A stretch of DNA of 64,000 bases from Chryseobacterium rhizoplanae (GTDB lineage: Bacteria > Bacteroidota > Bacteroidia > Flavobacteriales > Weeksellaceae): the NCBI RefSeq assembly GCF_900182655.1, contig NZ_FXTC01000012.1, positions 62,001 through 126,000 of the forward strand. Direction: 5' to 3'. The notes under the pieces are model-generated. The model did not search any database and had not been told where the DNA came from. It saw only the letters and a program-made list of their open reading frames with translations. How positions within the stretch are numbered: position 1 is the stretch's first letter; each line of letters starts with the position of its first letter. Below, one piece after another: positions 17,673 to 25,045 of this stretch. The position numbers were made by a program, and so were the translations under genes.

Positions 17673-18185
17673 ATGAAATTAAGACAGGCAACAGTTGCAG
17701 ATATTCCTTTAATTCAGGATCTGGCACGAAGATCATGGGAAAATGCCTATGCAGACATTCTTTCGACAGAACAGATGGAATTTATGCTTTCCGAAATGTA
17801 TTCTGAAACAGAAATTCTGAATCACCTTCAGAATCCTCATTACCATTATTATCTTATTCAGGATGAAAATAATGATTCTTACGAAGGTTTTATCGGATAC
17901 GAACACCATTATGAAGAAAAAACAACTAAGCTGCACCGTATTTATCTGGTTCCGGAGAGTAAAGGAAAAGGATTCGGCAAAAAGGCACTTCAGTTTCTGC
18001 ATGAGAAAGTTTCTGAGAATGGAAATGAAAGAATTATTTTGAATGTGAACAAAAATAATTCTGCCAGAAGCTTCTATGAGTCCCAGGGATACAGGGTTTA
18101 TGGAGAGGGTGTTTTCGATATCGGGAACGGGTTTGTGATGGATGATTATATGATGGAATTTCTAATTCACTCATTATTGACTTAA
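17673..18185 (+). CDS. GNAT-family N-acetyltransferase
   Basis: This 170-residue single-domain protein starts MKLRQATVADIPLIQDLARR, typical of GNAT enzymes. Motif A is LHRIYLVPESKGKGFGKKAL, followed by IILNVNKNNSARSFYESQGY and a C-terminal VMDDYMMEF. The pattern is close to ribosomal-protein or small-molecule acetyltransferases of the RimI/PaiA kind, but the substrate cannot be assigned. It stands alone between a terminator-like hairpin at 17622 and another at 18347. Confidence 0.85.
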   Translation: MKLRQATVADIPLIQDLARRSWENAYADILSTEQMEFMLSEMYSETEILNHLQNPHYHYYLIQDENNDSYEGFIGYEHHYEEKTTKLHRIYLVPESKGKGFGKKALQFLHEKVSENGNERIILNVNKNNSARSFYESQGYRVYGEGVFDIGNGFVMDDYMMEFLIHSLLT

Positions 18186-18217
18186 AATTTTGTAACTTTA
18201 TCCTGTAATTCTATAAC

Positions 18218-18265
18218 AAGTGATTTCTTTTTTTAAATGATCTTTGCTTCAGAACCAAATCACTT
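18218..18265. repeat. Short inverted repeat AAGTGATTT / AAATCACTT
   Basis: Perfect 9-base arms lie at 18218-18226 and 18257-18265, in the spacer after the GNAT gene. The 30-base loop contains a T-run. It is either a regulatory site for the downstream AraC gene or chance pairing. Confidence 0.4.
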
Positions 18266-18346
18266 ATAACAATACATTCATATGCTTGGTTTTGAGCTGA
18301 CACAGCTTTTTATCAGTATATTTTTTTCATCCTTAGTGTTTAAATT

Positions 18347-18373
18347 CCTGTATTCTTAAATACAGGAGTTTTT
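18347..18373 (+). terminator. Probable terminator before the AraC-type gene
   Basis: The stem is cctgtatt / aatacagg (18347-18354 and 18359-18366) with a 4-base loop, followed by agttttt. It reads as a rho-independent terminator on the plus strand, about 160 bases after the GNAT stop. Confidence 0.6.
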
Positions 18374-18471
18374 GCGTCTATATGGTAAAAATAAAAAATT
18401 TACACCTATTTCACTTTTAAATGAAATAAATTATTATATTTACTAAATAAAACAGGCTTATATATACTAGG

Positions 18472-19053
18472 ATGAAAATGTATGTTAAATTTGATTTCAA
18501 TGCCCTTTGCAAAAAGGTATTGGACGAAAAACTTAAAGAACACGGGCTGAAGTACAGGCTGCTGAACTTCGGTGAAGTGGAATTTTATGAGCCCCTCACA
18601 AAAGAACAGCACAGTCTTTTTAAGCAAAATCTTGAAGATTATGGCATAGAAATCATAGAAAGCCAGAAGACTGCGCTGGTACAGAAAATAAAAGATGCTA
18701 TCGTAGAACTGGTCTTTTCTGACGAGATCATACTGGTAAAAGCATCCATATATATTTCTGAGAAACTGAACCACAGCTATGGATATCTTTCCAATCTATT
18801 TTCGGAAGTTGCTTATACATCTATTGAGAATTTTATTATTCTGCAAAAGATAGAGCATGCGAAAGCACTGATCATAAGAAACAAACAAAGCCTTACAGAA
18901 ATAGCCCATAAGCTGAATTACTCCAGTGTAGCGCATTTGAGCACCCAGTTTAAAAATACAACAGGAATCACTCCCTCCCAGTTTCAAAAGATTATTGGAA
19001 AAAGAAGAAGAGCTCAAAGCACGGTAATAAACCCTAAAATGCAGTATGAATAA
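18472..19053 (+). CDS. AraC-type helix-turn-helix transcriptional regulator
   Basis: The 193-residue protein has a C-terminal AraC/XylS DNA-binding region: HSYGYLSNLFSEVAYTSIENF (first helix-turn-helix), then QSLTEIAHKLNYSSVAHLST and FKNTTGITPSQFQK (second). The N-terminal 75 residues are not a sugar-binding cupin; they start with KFDFNALCKKVLDEKLKEHG and their ligand is unknown. The last 8 bases overlap the start of the receiver-like gene, so both are translated from one message. The start could also be the second Met, two codons later. Target genes are unknown. Confidence 0.85.
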   Translation: MKMYVKFDFNALCKKVLDEKLKEHGLKYRLLNFGEVEFYEPLTKEQHSLFKQNLEDYGIEIIESQKTALVQKIKDAIVELVFSDEIILVKASIYISEKLNHSYGYLSNLFSEVAYTSIENFIILQKIEHAKALIIRNKQSLTEIAHKLNYSSVAHLSTQFKNTTGITPSQFQKIIGKRRRAQSTVINPKMQYE

Positions 19054-19492
19054 AGAATTTCTGAACGTAATAGTAGCAGATAACGATGAAAACACCTTGA
19101 TTTTCTTTAAAAATATTTTGAAAGAGTTGAAAATCTCTATAAAAGTTCAATGCTTCTCTAACGGTAAAGATATGATGCTATATCTGAATAATAATGATGC
19201 CGTAGTTCCGGAAATTGTTTTTATAAAATATACCATTCCTGGAAAAGACAGCATGGAATGTCTGGAAGAAATTGAAGCAAACTCAAAATTCAATAATATG
19301 GTGACTGCTATTTTTTCTGAATCGATTTCAGAAGATGAAATTGAAGATATTTTTGTAAAAGGAGCTAATATTTTCATGAAAAAACCCGAGTCTTTTGAGG
19401 CGCTGAAAAAGGTGCTTACAGAAATTATTACAATCAATTGGCAGTATCATACTTCAGGATTGAATAAAGATCATTTTATTCTGAAAGTATGA
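19046..19492 (+). CDS. Receiver-domain protein lacking the phospho-acceptor Asp
   Basis: The 148-residue protein is a single CheY-like receiver domain. The acidic pocket is partly present (VIVADNDENTLIFF, residues 8-21) and the conserved Lys is in IFMKKPES. Where the phospho-acceptor Asp should be, the sequence is PEIVFIKYTIPGKDSMECLE, with Lys61 in place of Asp (codon aaa at 19226-19228). It therefore probably cannot be phosphorylated in the usual way. Translation is coupled to the AraC-type gene by an 8-base overlap, so the two may act together. No histidine kinase is nearby. Confidence 0.85.
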   Translation: MNKEFLNVIVADNDENTLIFFKNILKELKISIKVQCFSNGKDMMLYLNNNDAVVPEIVFIKYTIPGKDSMECLEEIEANSKFNNMVTAIFSESISEDEIEDIFVKGANIFMKKPESFEALKKVLTEIITINWQYHTSGLNKDHFILKV

Positions 19493-20103
19493 TGAATAAA
19501 GGTTTTATTAATTTAATATTAAGAAAATATTAATCGTATTTAATGCATACTATTCACAAATAAGTGAAAATTTTATAACTAATACTTAAAATAATATAAA
19601 AAGGATCTGAATTAATATACTGACATTTGTAAAAGTAATCTGAGACACAAATTTCATTATAAAGTAGAAGATACAGATGAATGAGAAGTAATTGTTTCTA
19701 AAAACAAAAATTATATAAATCACGATGTTAGTTAACAAAATGAATTATACTGATTTTCCAATTTTAAAGCACAGAAGATCTTTAAACAAAACGGTACAAT
19801 CATGAAAACTCAAAAGTAGTTGGAGATATTTTTATTCGTTTCATTCCCTCATCTCCACCGAAACTCAGTTAGTTTTTATAATAAGCAAGTTGGAAAAAAA
19901 TAATTCATTTTGTTTTTCATAATTTGTTTTAATAGTTAAGGTTTTAGCTTATCAAATAATATTGTTATATAGATATTTTCACACCACATCACAAAATATT
20001 AAGCCTTAACTATTAAAATGAATTTTTTGGATATCCAAAAAGTAATTTCTTCTAAATAACAGTTTTATAAGGGGGCCGCAGGAAGTATTTTTCTGCGGTT
20101 TTT
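19493..20103 (+). ncRNA. Gene-free region with long hairpin and terminator; possible structured RNA
   Basis: About 610 AT-rich bases contain no convincing protein gene. The right part is structured. An inverted repeat pairs 19921-19944 with 20001-20024 (21 of 24 positions complementary; the remaining three are G-T pairs). It is followed directly by the 18-base palindrome ttttt-ggatatcc-aaaaa (20024-20041) and a strong plus-strand terminator (20076-20105). A small RNA ending at the terminator is one explanation; a long 3' untranslated region of the receiver gene or a miniature mobile-element remnant are others. No promoter was identified, so the call is tentative. Confidence 0.3.
19921..20041. 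repeat. 24-base inverted repeat followed by an 18-base palindrome
   Basis: The arms are 19921-19944 and 20001-20024, with a central 15-base perfect match (ttttaatagttaagg with ccttaactattaaaa) and a 56-base loop. The palindrome 20024-20041 is centred on ggatatcc and starts in the last base of the right arm. Confidence 0.75.
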
Positions 20104-20105
20104 TT
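20076..20105 (+). terminator. Strong rho-independent terminator
   Basis: The stem ccgcag / ctgcgg (20076-20081 and 20093-20098) is followed by seven T residues, reading on the plus strand. The nearest annotated plus-strand gene ends 583 bases earlier, which implies a transcript through this gene-free region. Its end touches the recG stop codon on the other strand. Confidence 0.75.
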
Positions 20106-22191
20106 ATGAAATTTTACTCCATTTGTTTTTTCCTTTGTAGTATCTGATATAATAGTTTTTAATGATCAGATTATCAGGTCTGGACAGCATTGGATCAGCT
20201 TCCAGAATTTTTTCTACCGTATTTTTTGTCGTTTTAATGATCGCCGAATCATTAATCAGGTCTAATCTCTTAAAATCTACCACACCACTTTGCTGGGTAC
20301 CCAGAATATCTCCAGGACCCCGAAGCTGCATATCCACTTCAGAAATTTTAAAGCCGTCATTGGTTTCAGTCATTGTCTTAATACGCGTTCTGCTTTCTTT
20401 CGATAATTTATCTGATGTCATCAGGATACAGTAACTCTGTTCAGCACCTCTTCCTACACGTCCTCTCAGCTGATGGAGCTGTGAAAGGCCAAACCTTTCT
20501 GAGCTTTCAATAACCATTACAGAAGCGTTAGGGACATTCACCCCGACTTCAATCACGGTAGTTGCCACCATAATTTCAGCTTTCCCCGAAGCAAAATAAG
20601 CCATTGCCGCATCTTTCTCATCCGGTTTCATTTTCCCATGAAGCATGGTCACATTGTATTCTGAGAAATAATCCATGACATGTTCCAAACCTTCCACCAG
20701 ATTTTTGTAATCTAAGGTTTCAGATTCCTCAATAAGCGGATATACAAAGTAAACCTGCCGGCCTTTCTTAATTTCGTCTTTACAGAAGTTATAAACATAA
20801 AGTCTGTCTTTTTCACGTCTGTGAGCAGTAATGATGGGCTTTCTTCCCACAGGCATTTCATCAATCACGGAAACATCCAGATCAGAATAAAAACTCATGG
20901 CAAGTGTTCTTGGAATAGGAGTAGCGGTCATCACCAGAATATGAGGCGGTATTTTATTTTTGGCCCAAAGCTTAGCCCGCTGGGCAACTCCGAATCTATG
21001 CTGCTCATCAATAATTGCGAGTCCCAGATTTTTAAACTTCACCTTATCTTCTAAAACAGCATGGGTCCCTACCAGAATTGAAAGTGTACCATTTTCCAGT
21101 TCTTCATGGATAATTCTCCTTTCTGCTGCTTTGCTGGATCCGGTCAGAATGCGGATATTGATTCCTGTTTTTTCTAACAGTTCTTTAATACCATTATAAT
21201 GCTGCTGGGCAAGAATTTCCGTAGGAGCCATCAGACAGCTCTGAAAACCGTTGTCCATAGCAATAAGCATGGTTAACAAGGCCACCATCGTTTTCCCTGA
21301 TCCTACATCACCCTGCAAAAGCCTGTTCATCTGAATCGGCCTTTTCATATCAATCCGGATTTCCTTTAATACTCTTTTCTGTGCATTGGTAAGCTCAAAA
21401 GGAAGGTGTTTTTCATAGAAGTTATTAAAATGATCTCCAATAATTGGGAAAGGATTACCATAAGCCTGTGTTTTATGGTGAAGTTTTTTCAATCCATATC
21501 CTAATTGAAAAAAGAACGATTCTTCAAATTTTAATCTGTAATCTGCCTTATCAAAATGCTCTTTATCTTTTGGAAAATGAACATTCAGAAAAGCATGCTG
21601 TCTTGACATGAATTTAAAGGTTTTCATCAGATATTCCGGGAAATTCTCTTCAATAAGACTCGGAATTTCTTTGCAGATATTTCTCAGTGCATTCTGAAAA
21701 AACCTTTGACTTAATCCTCTTTTAGTCAGTTTTTCTGAACTCGGATAAATAGGTTTAAGTCTTGTATCTCCTTCTTTATTTTCTTCAGCTTCTATTTCGG
21801 GATGCGGCATAGAAAACTGACGGTTGAAAACATTGATTTTCCCGAAAATATAAACCTCTTTGTTAATTGGAAGCTGTTCTTTCAGCCATTTTGAATACTG
21901 GAACCACACCAGATCCATGCTGCCTGTTTCATCATTGAATTTCGCAGATAATCTTTTAGTCTTTCCGGTCTGGATTTCCTGAACATGAGTGATTCTTCCC
22001 CTCAATTGTATTTCCTGGCTGCTTTCTTCCTGAAGCTGAGAAACGGTATAAATTTTACTTTTATCCAGATAGCGGATAGGGTAGAAGTTCAGCATATCTT
22101 CAACAGTGGTTAGGCCCAATACACTTTTAATGAGTTTGGCTCTTTCCGGACCTATTCCTTTTACGTATTCTATGGAGGTTTCGAGATTCAT
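20104..22191 (-). CDS. recG: ATP-dependent DNA helicase RecG
   Basis: RecG is a branch-migrating superfamily 2 helicase that regresses stalled replication forks and processes Holliday junctions. The 695-residue length is normal. The N-terminal wedge domain starts YVKGIGPERAKLIKSVLGL. The helicase core has LLQGDVGSGKTMVALLTM (Walker A), LAIIDEQHRFGVAQR (motif II), VMTATPIPRTLAMSF (motif III) and ESSERFGLSQLHQLRGRVGR (motif VI). The C-terminus is DMQLRGPGDILGTQQSGV. It is a single gene on the minus strand; the thioredoxin-like gene upstream ends in its own terminator. Confidence 0.95.
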   Translation of the reverse strand: MNLETSIEYVKGIGPERAKLIKSVLGLTTVEDMLNFYPIRYLDKSKIYTVSQLQEESSQEIQLRGRITHVQEIQTGKTKRLSAKFNDETGSMDLVWFQYSKWLKEQLPINKEVYIFGKINVFNRQFSMPHPEIEAEENKEGDTRLKPIYPSSEKLTKRGLSQRFFQNALRNICKEIPSLIEENFPEYLMKTFKFMSRQHAFLNVHFPKDKEHFDKADYRLKFEESFFFQLGYGLKKLHHKTQAYGNPFPIIGDHFNNFYEKHLPFELTNAQKRVLKEIRIDMKRPIQMNRLLQGDVGSGKTMVALLTMLIAMDNGFQSCLMAPTEILAQQHYNGIKELLEKTGINIRILTGSSKAAERRIIHEELENGTLSILVGTHAVLEDKVKFKNLGLAIIDEQHRFGVAQRAKLWAKNKIPPHILVMTATPIPRTLAMSFYSDLDVSVIDEMPVGRKPIITAHRREKDRLYVYNFCKDEIKKGRQVYFVYPLIEESETLDYKNLVEGLEHVMDYFSEYNVTMLHGKMKPDEKDAAMAYFASGKAEIMVATTVIEVGVNVPNASVMVIESSERFGLSQLHQLRGRVGRGAEQSYCILMTSDKLSKESRTRIKTMTETNDGFKISEVDMQLRGPGDILGTQQSGVVDFKRLDLINDSAIIKTTKNTVEKILEADPMLSRPDNLIIKNYYIRYYKGKNKWSKIS

Positions 22192-22270
22192 TTTCAGATT
22201 TCAGGATGCGGGTTTTTGATTTTTTTGATCCTTATTTTTTGACAAAAGAAATAAAGGTTCGAATTTCGGT

Positions 22271-22304
22271 AAAATTAAAAAGACTTCCAAAAAATTGGAA
22301 GTCT
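22271..22304 (-). terminator. Terminator after the thioredoxin-like gene
   Basis: A perfect 10-base stem (agacttccaa at 22281-22290, ttggaagtct at 22295-22304) with an AAAA loop is followed on the minus strand by TTTTTAATTTT. It lies 45 bases past the stop at 22350. Confidence 0.7.
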
Positions 22305-22349
22305 GTATGGTGAATTTTTAGCATTAAATCCTAAAATCGGATCTCTAAA

Positions 22350-22883
22350 TTAATCTTTGATTTTAGATTTGAACTTTTTCTGGTAATCTTCCCATTGTTC
22401 TCTGGTTTTAATCTTTTTGAACAAATCTTTTGAGATCAGTTCAAGATAGGGTTCCAGTTCCTTGGCAGATAATTCTCCCTGAAGAATGGTAATGGGATCT
22501 CCATGTTCATCCAGAAATACAGTACTCGGAACAGCACCTACATTCATATACTGTGTAAATTCATGCAATGAATTTTTTCCTTTTCTGTGTTCAGTATTGG
22601 GATTTGAAAATGTTCTTCCAAAGATATCAATACTCTTTTTTTCTTCTGCATTAAACTTTACAGGATAATAATTCTCGTTCAGATTCTGAGCAATTACAGG
22701 ATGTCCGTACGTTTTTTTGTCCATTATTTTACATGGGCCGCACCAGTCTGCATAAAAATCAATCAGTATTTTTTTAGGATTTTCCTTTTGGGCTTTTAAA
22801 GCTTCCTCAATGGTCATCCATTGTACCTGGGCAAAACTAAAGTTTAATAAAAGTAAGAGAACTATGCTTAAAATTTTCTTCAT
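22350..22883 (-). CDS. Exported thioredoxin-fold protein
   Basis: The 177-residue protein has a signal peptide (ending SFAQ) and a thioredoxin fold with the active-site motif WCGPCKIMDKKTY near residue 47, in the setting KILIDFYADWCGPC. A cis-proline-like VGAVPSTVFLDEHGD follows near residue 115. It is likely a periplasmic thiol-disulphide reductase or isomerase. The lysine-rich C-terminal tail after ELISKDLF is unremarkable. It lies between recG and the first POT transporter gene on the minus strand, 41 bases after the transporter stop. Confidence 0.85.
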   Translation of the reverse strand: MKKILSIVLLLLLNFSFAQVQWMTIEEALKAQKENPKKILIDFYADWCGPCKIMDKKTYGHPVIAQNLNENYYPVKFNAEEKKSIDIFGRTFSNPNTEHRKGKNSLHEFTQYMNVGAVPSTVFLDEHGDPITILQGELSAKELEPYLELISKDLFKKIKTREQWEDYQKKFKSKIKD

Positions 22884-22924
22884 ATTGTGATATTTAGGTA
22901 AAAATAAGCATAATTACTTATTTT

Positions 22925-24436
22925 TTATTTTACATCCTGCATTAATTTTTTCACGTACGGAGATATCAAAATTAATACCACTCCGGCAATTACCGCGTAT
23001 AATCCCAATTGTTTATATCCATCAGTATAAGTGATCAATTCATCATAGTTGGTAGAACCTTCTTTTGCCGTAGCAAGACTGGCTCCGATAATCCCTGCAA
23101 CATATTGTCCATAAGCAGAAGCAAGGAACCACATTCCCATCATCATCCCCTGAAGATTCTTGGTAGAAAGCTTTGTCATAATAGACAATCCGATAGGAGA
23201 GAGGCATAATTCCCCAAGGGTAATGATTAATAATGCCAGGGTAAAGAAGTTCAATGAAGTAATTCCCTGAAGGTCTGCAAATAGCCGGGTAGCAAACAGA
23301 ACATAATATCCTAATCCCAGGAAAATAAATCCTAATCCGAATTTAATAATGGTATTAGGTTCAATTTTTCTCTTATTAAGCCAGATCCAAAGAAGCCCGA
23401 TCAATGGTGCAAGGAAAATAATGAAGAAAGCTCCTCCTGAATTATTCACACCATTCGGGTCTAATCCAAAAAGATCTTTGTTCAGGTTTTTAGCGGCAAA
23501 AATGCTTAAAGAACCTCCGCTTTGTTCGTAAATTCCCCAGAATATGATGGAGAAAATAATGAAAACCAAAGCTGCCCAAAGCTTTTTGCGTTCTGAAGCA
23601 GTTACTTTAGACATTTCATAGAATAAATAGATTAAGGTTAATGGCCCGATGGTCCACATGAAATAATCCGTATATTCTGTTTTAGCAACCATTGTCATAA
23701 TGATAGGTACAAAAATCAATGACAAGACATATACTCCATATTCTTTCCATTTTGGAATTGGAGCTGCCTTTGTCTCTGCTAAAGGATGTCCGGGTTGTAA
23801 ACCAATAGTACCTAATGTTCTTTGCGTAAATACAAAGTTAATCAAGCTGATCACCATTACTATTGCAGCTAATCCGAAAGCAATATGCCATCTCATTTCT
23901 TCTGCAATAACATTACTTAGGAATTCTCCTTTACCAATAGCAATACACAAATAACCACCTAACAATGCTCCAAGATTAATTCCCGCATAGAAAAGCGAAA
24001 AACCTGCATCAGCTCTTGAATCATTAGGTTTATAAAGTTGTCCCACCATGGATGAAATATTAGGTTTAAAGAAACCTGTCCCTACTACGGTGAATGCTAT
24101 TCCGAGGAAAAAGAATTTATGGGGATCTGTAGCAAGAATTAAACTTCCTACAATCATCAGGAGACCTCCCCAGAACAGGGATTTTCTGAATCCTAAAATT
24201 TTATCGGCAAAAAGACCACCTACAAAAGTAAAGGCATATACGAAAGCCTGGGTGGCACCATATTGAAGGTTGGCTTCCTTTTCATGGAAATTAAGCTGTG
24301 AGATCATAAAGAAGACCAGCATTCCACGCATTCCGTAGAAACAGAAACGTTCCCACATTTCAGAGAAAAAAAGGCTCCAGATCTGTCTGGGATATTTTCC
24401 TTTGAAATCTTGTATTTCATCTAAAGTTAAGCTCAT
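22925..24436 (-). CDS. POT-family proton-coupled peptide transporter (copy 1)
   Basis: The 503-residue protein has about 12-14 membrane segments. The POT signature is present at the N-terminus as IWSLFFSEMWERFCFYGMRG (ExxERFxYYG type), followed by GGLFADKILGFRKSLFWGG and GTGFFKPNISSMVGQLY. The family imports di- and tripeptides with protons across the inner membrane. Two further copies lie at 25046 and 26932 on the same strand. A broken DUF1016 gene lies between this copy and the next. A later POT segment, TLGELCLSPIGLSIMTKLS, is also clear. Confidence 0.93.
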   Translation of the reverse strand: MSLTLDEIQDFKGKYPRQIWSLFFSEMWERFCFYGMRGMLVFFMISQLNFHEKEANLQYGATQAFVYAFTFVGGLFADKILGFRKSLFWGGLLMIVGSLILATDPHKFFFLGIAFTVVGTGFFKPNISSMVGQLYKPNDSRADAGFSLFYAGINLGALLGGYLCIAIGKGEFLSNVIAEEMRWHIAFGLAAIVMVISLINFVFTQRTLGTIGLQPGHPLAETKAAPIPKWKEYGVYVLSLIFVPIIMTMVAKTEYTDYFMWTIGPLTLIYLFYEMSKVTASERKKLWAALVFIIFSIIFWGIYEQSGGSLSIFAAKNLNKDLFGLDPNGVNNSGGAFFIIFLAPLIGLLWIWLNKRKIEPNTIIKFGLGFIFLGLGYYVLFATRLFADLQGITSLNFFTLALLIITLGELCLSPIGLSIMTKLSTKNLQGMMMGMWFLASAYGQYVAGIIGASLATAKEGSTNYDELITYTDGYKQLGLYAVIAGVVLILISPYVKKLMQDVK

Positions 24437-24459
24437 AATGATATATGATTAAGTTCTAA

Positions 24460-24567
24460 TTAAGGGTTTTTATCTTTCTGATCCAGTTCAAAACGGATTC
24501 TGTCCTGGTCAATAATTTGTTTTAATTCTTCTTCTTTGGGGAGGTACAGCAGGTATTTGCTAGCGAA
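24460..24567 (-). pseudogene. Out-of-frame C-terminal remnant of a DUF1016 (YhcG-like) gene
   Basis: Read one frame away from the upstream DUF1016 fragment, this stretch encodes 35 residues then a stop: FASKYLLYLPKEEELKQII and the rest of a charged tail. From memory, FASKY.LYLP.EEEL is the C-terminal end of YhcG-type PDDEXK nucleases. It directly follows the N-terminal fragment, so the middle of the gene, including the nuclease core, has been deleted and the frame shifted. Confidence 0.75.
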
Positions 24568-24983
24568 TTGATTTGTCTTTTGAGATCCCTGTAGTTCCAG
24601 TTATTTTGAACAGATTCGTTGATATAATAATTCATTTTATCACTATTGTCCAGCTTTATCAAGAGTCTGTAGTGGGTCCAGCTCAATTGTTGACGCAATG
24701 CGTCAACAATTGGAAACACTTTGTAAAACTTTCGCATATTGGATAAGTTGGTATAATCAAATCCTTTTCCAAATTCTAAGGTAAGCTTCTGAGAAAGTTT
24801 TTTCAGTGTATATTTTCCGTATTCTGCACGTTCCTTTCCCTGTTGCTCATCTTCCACAATAAGTTTTCCGATTTGCCAGTAGGTAAGCAATAAAGTAGAA
24901 TTCGCTATCCGAAAAACCTTTTCGCGCGACTGTCTAATGATTTCCTTTACGGATTGGAATAAAGAATCTTCGGAAATTTCCAT
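24522..24983 (-). CDS. Truncated DUF1016 (YhcG-like) N-terminal domain protein
   Basis: The open frame encodes 153 residues matching the DUF1016 N-terminal domain: TYWQIGKLIVEDEQQGKERA, YGKYTLKKLSQKL, GFDYTNLSNMRKFY, LSWTHYRLLIKL and MNYYINESVQNNWNYRDLKR. Intact relatives have about 340-370 residues with a C-terminal PDDEXK nuclease domain. Here homology stops at QIN and the last residues (SLANTCCTSPKKKN) are frameshifted sequence. The correct C-terminal end of the family is found in another frame immediately downstream. The gene is therefore a decayed remnant. It could still be translated, but without a nuclease. It contains a 29-base palindrome. Confidence 0.8.
   Translation of the reverse strand: MEISEDSLFQSVKEIIRQSREKVFRIANSTLLLTYWQIGKLIVEDEQQGKERAEYGKYTLKKLSQKLTLEFGKGFDYTNLSNMRKFYKVFPIVDALRQQLSWTHYRLLIKLDNSDKMNYYINESVQNNWNYRDLKRQINSLANTCCTSPKKKN
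24684..24712. repeat. 29-base palindrome inside the DUF1016 fragment
   Basis: Perfect 14-base arms (caattgttgacgca and tgcgtcaacaattg) are separated by one A. The palindrome is inside coding sequence (residues IVDALRQQL) and would form a strong hairpin in RNA or a cruciform in DNA. Confidence 0.85.
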
Positions 24984-24989
24984 CGTACG

Positions 24990-25020
24990 AAAATAAAAAA
25001 AACCTCTGACTTAGCAGAGG
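24990..25020 (-). terminator. Terminator after POT transporter copy 2
   Basis: The stem cctctg / cagagg (25003-25008 and 25015-25020) has a 6-base loop. On the minus strand it is followed by a run of T residues (TTTTTTTTATTTT). It lies 26 bases after the stop at 25046, separating the transporter from the DUF1016 fragment. Confidence 0.75.
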
Positions 25021-25045
25021 TTTTATTCATATTTTGTTAATACAC

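Noticed and set aside
19725-19805. 26-codon frame in the region after the receiver gene
   Set aside because: It has no leader, motif or start context and is one of several chance frames in AT-rich DNA.
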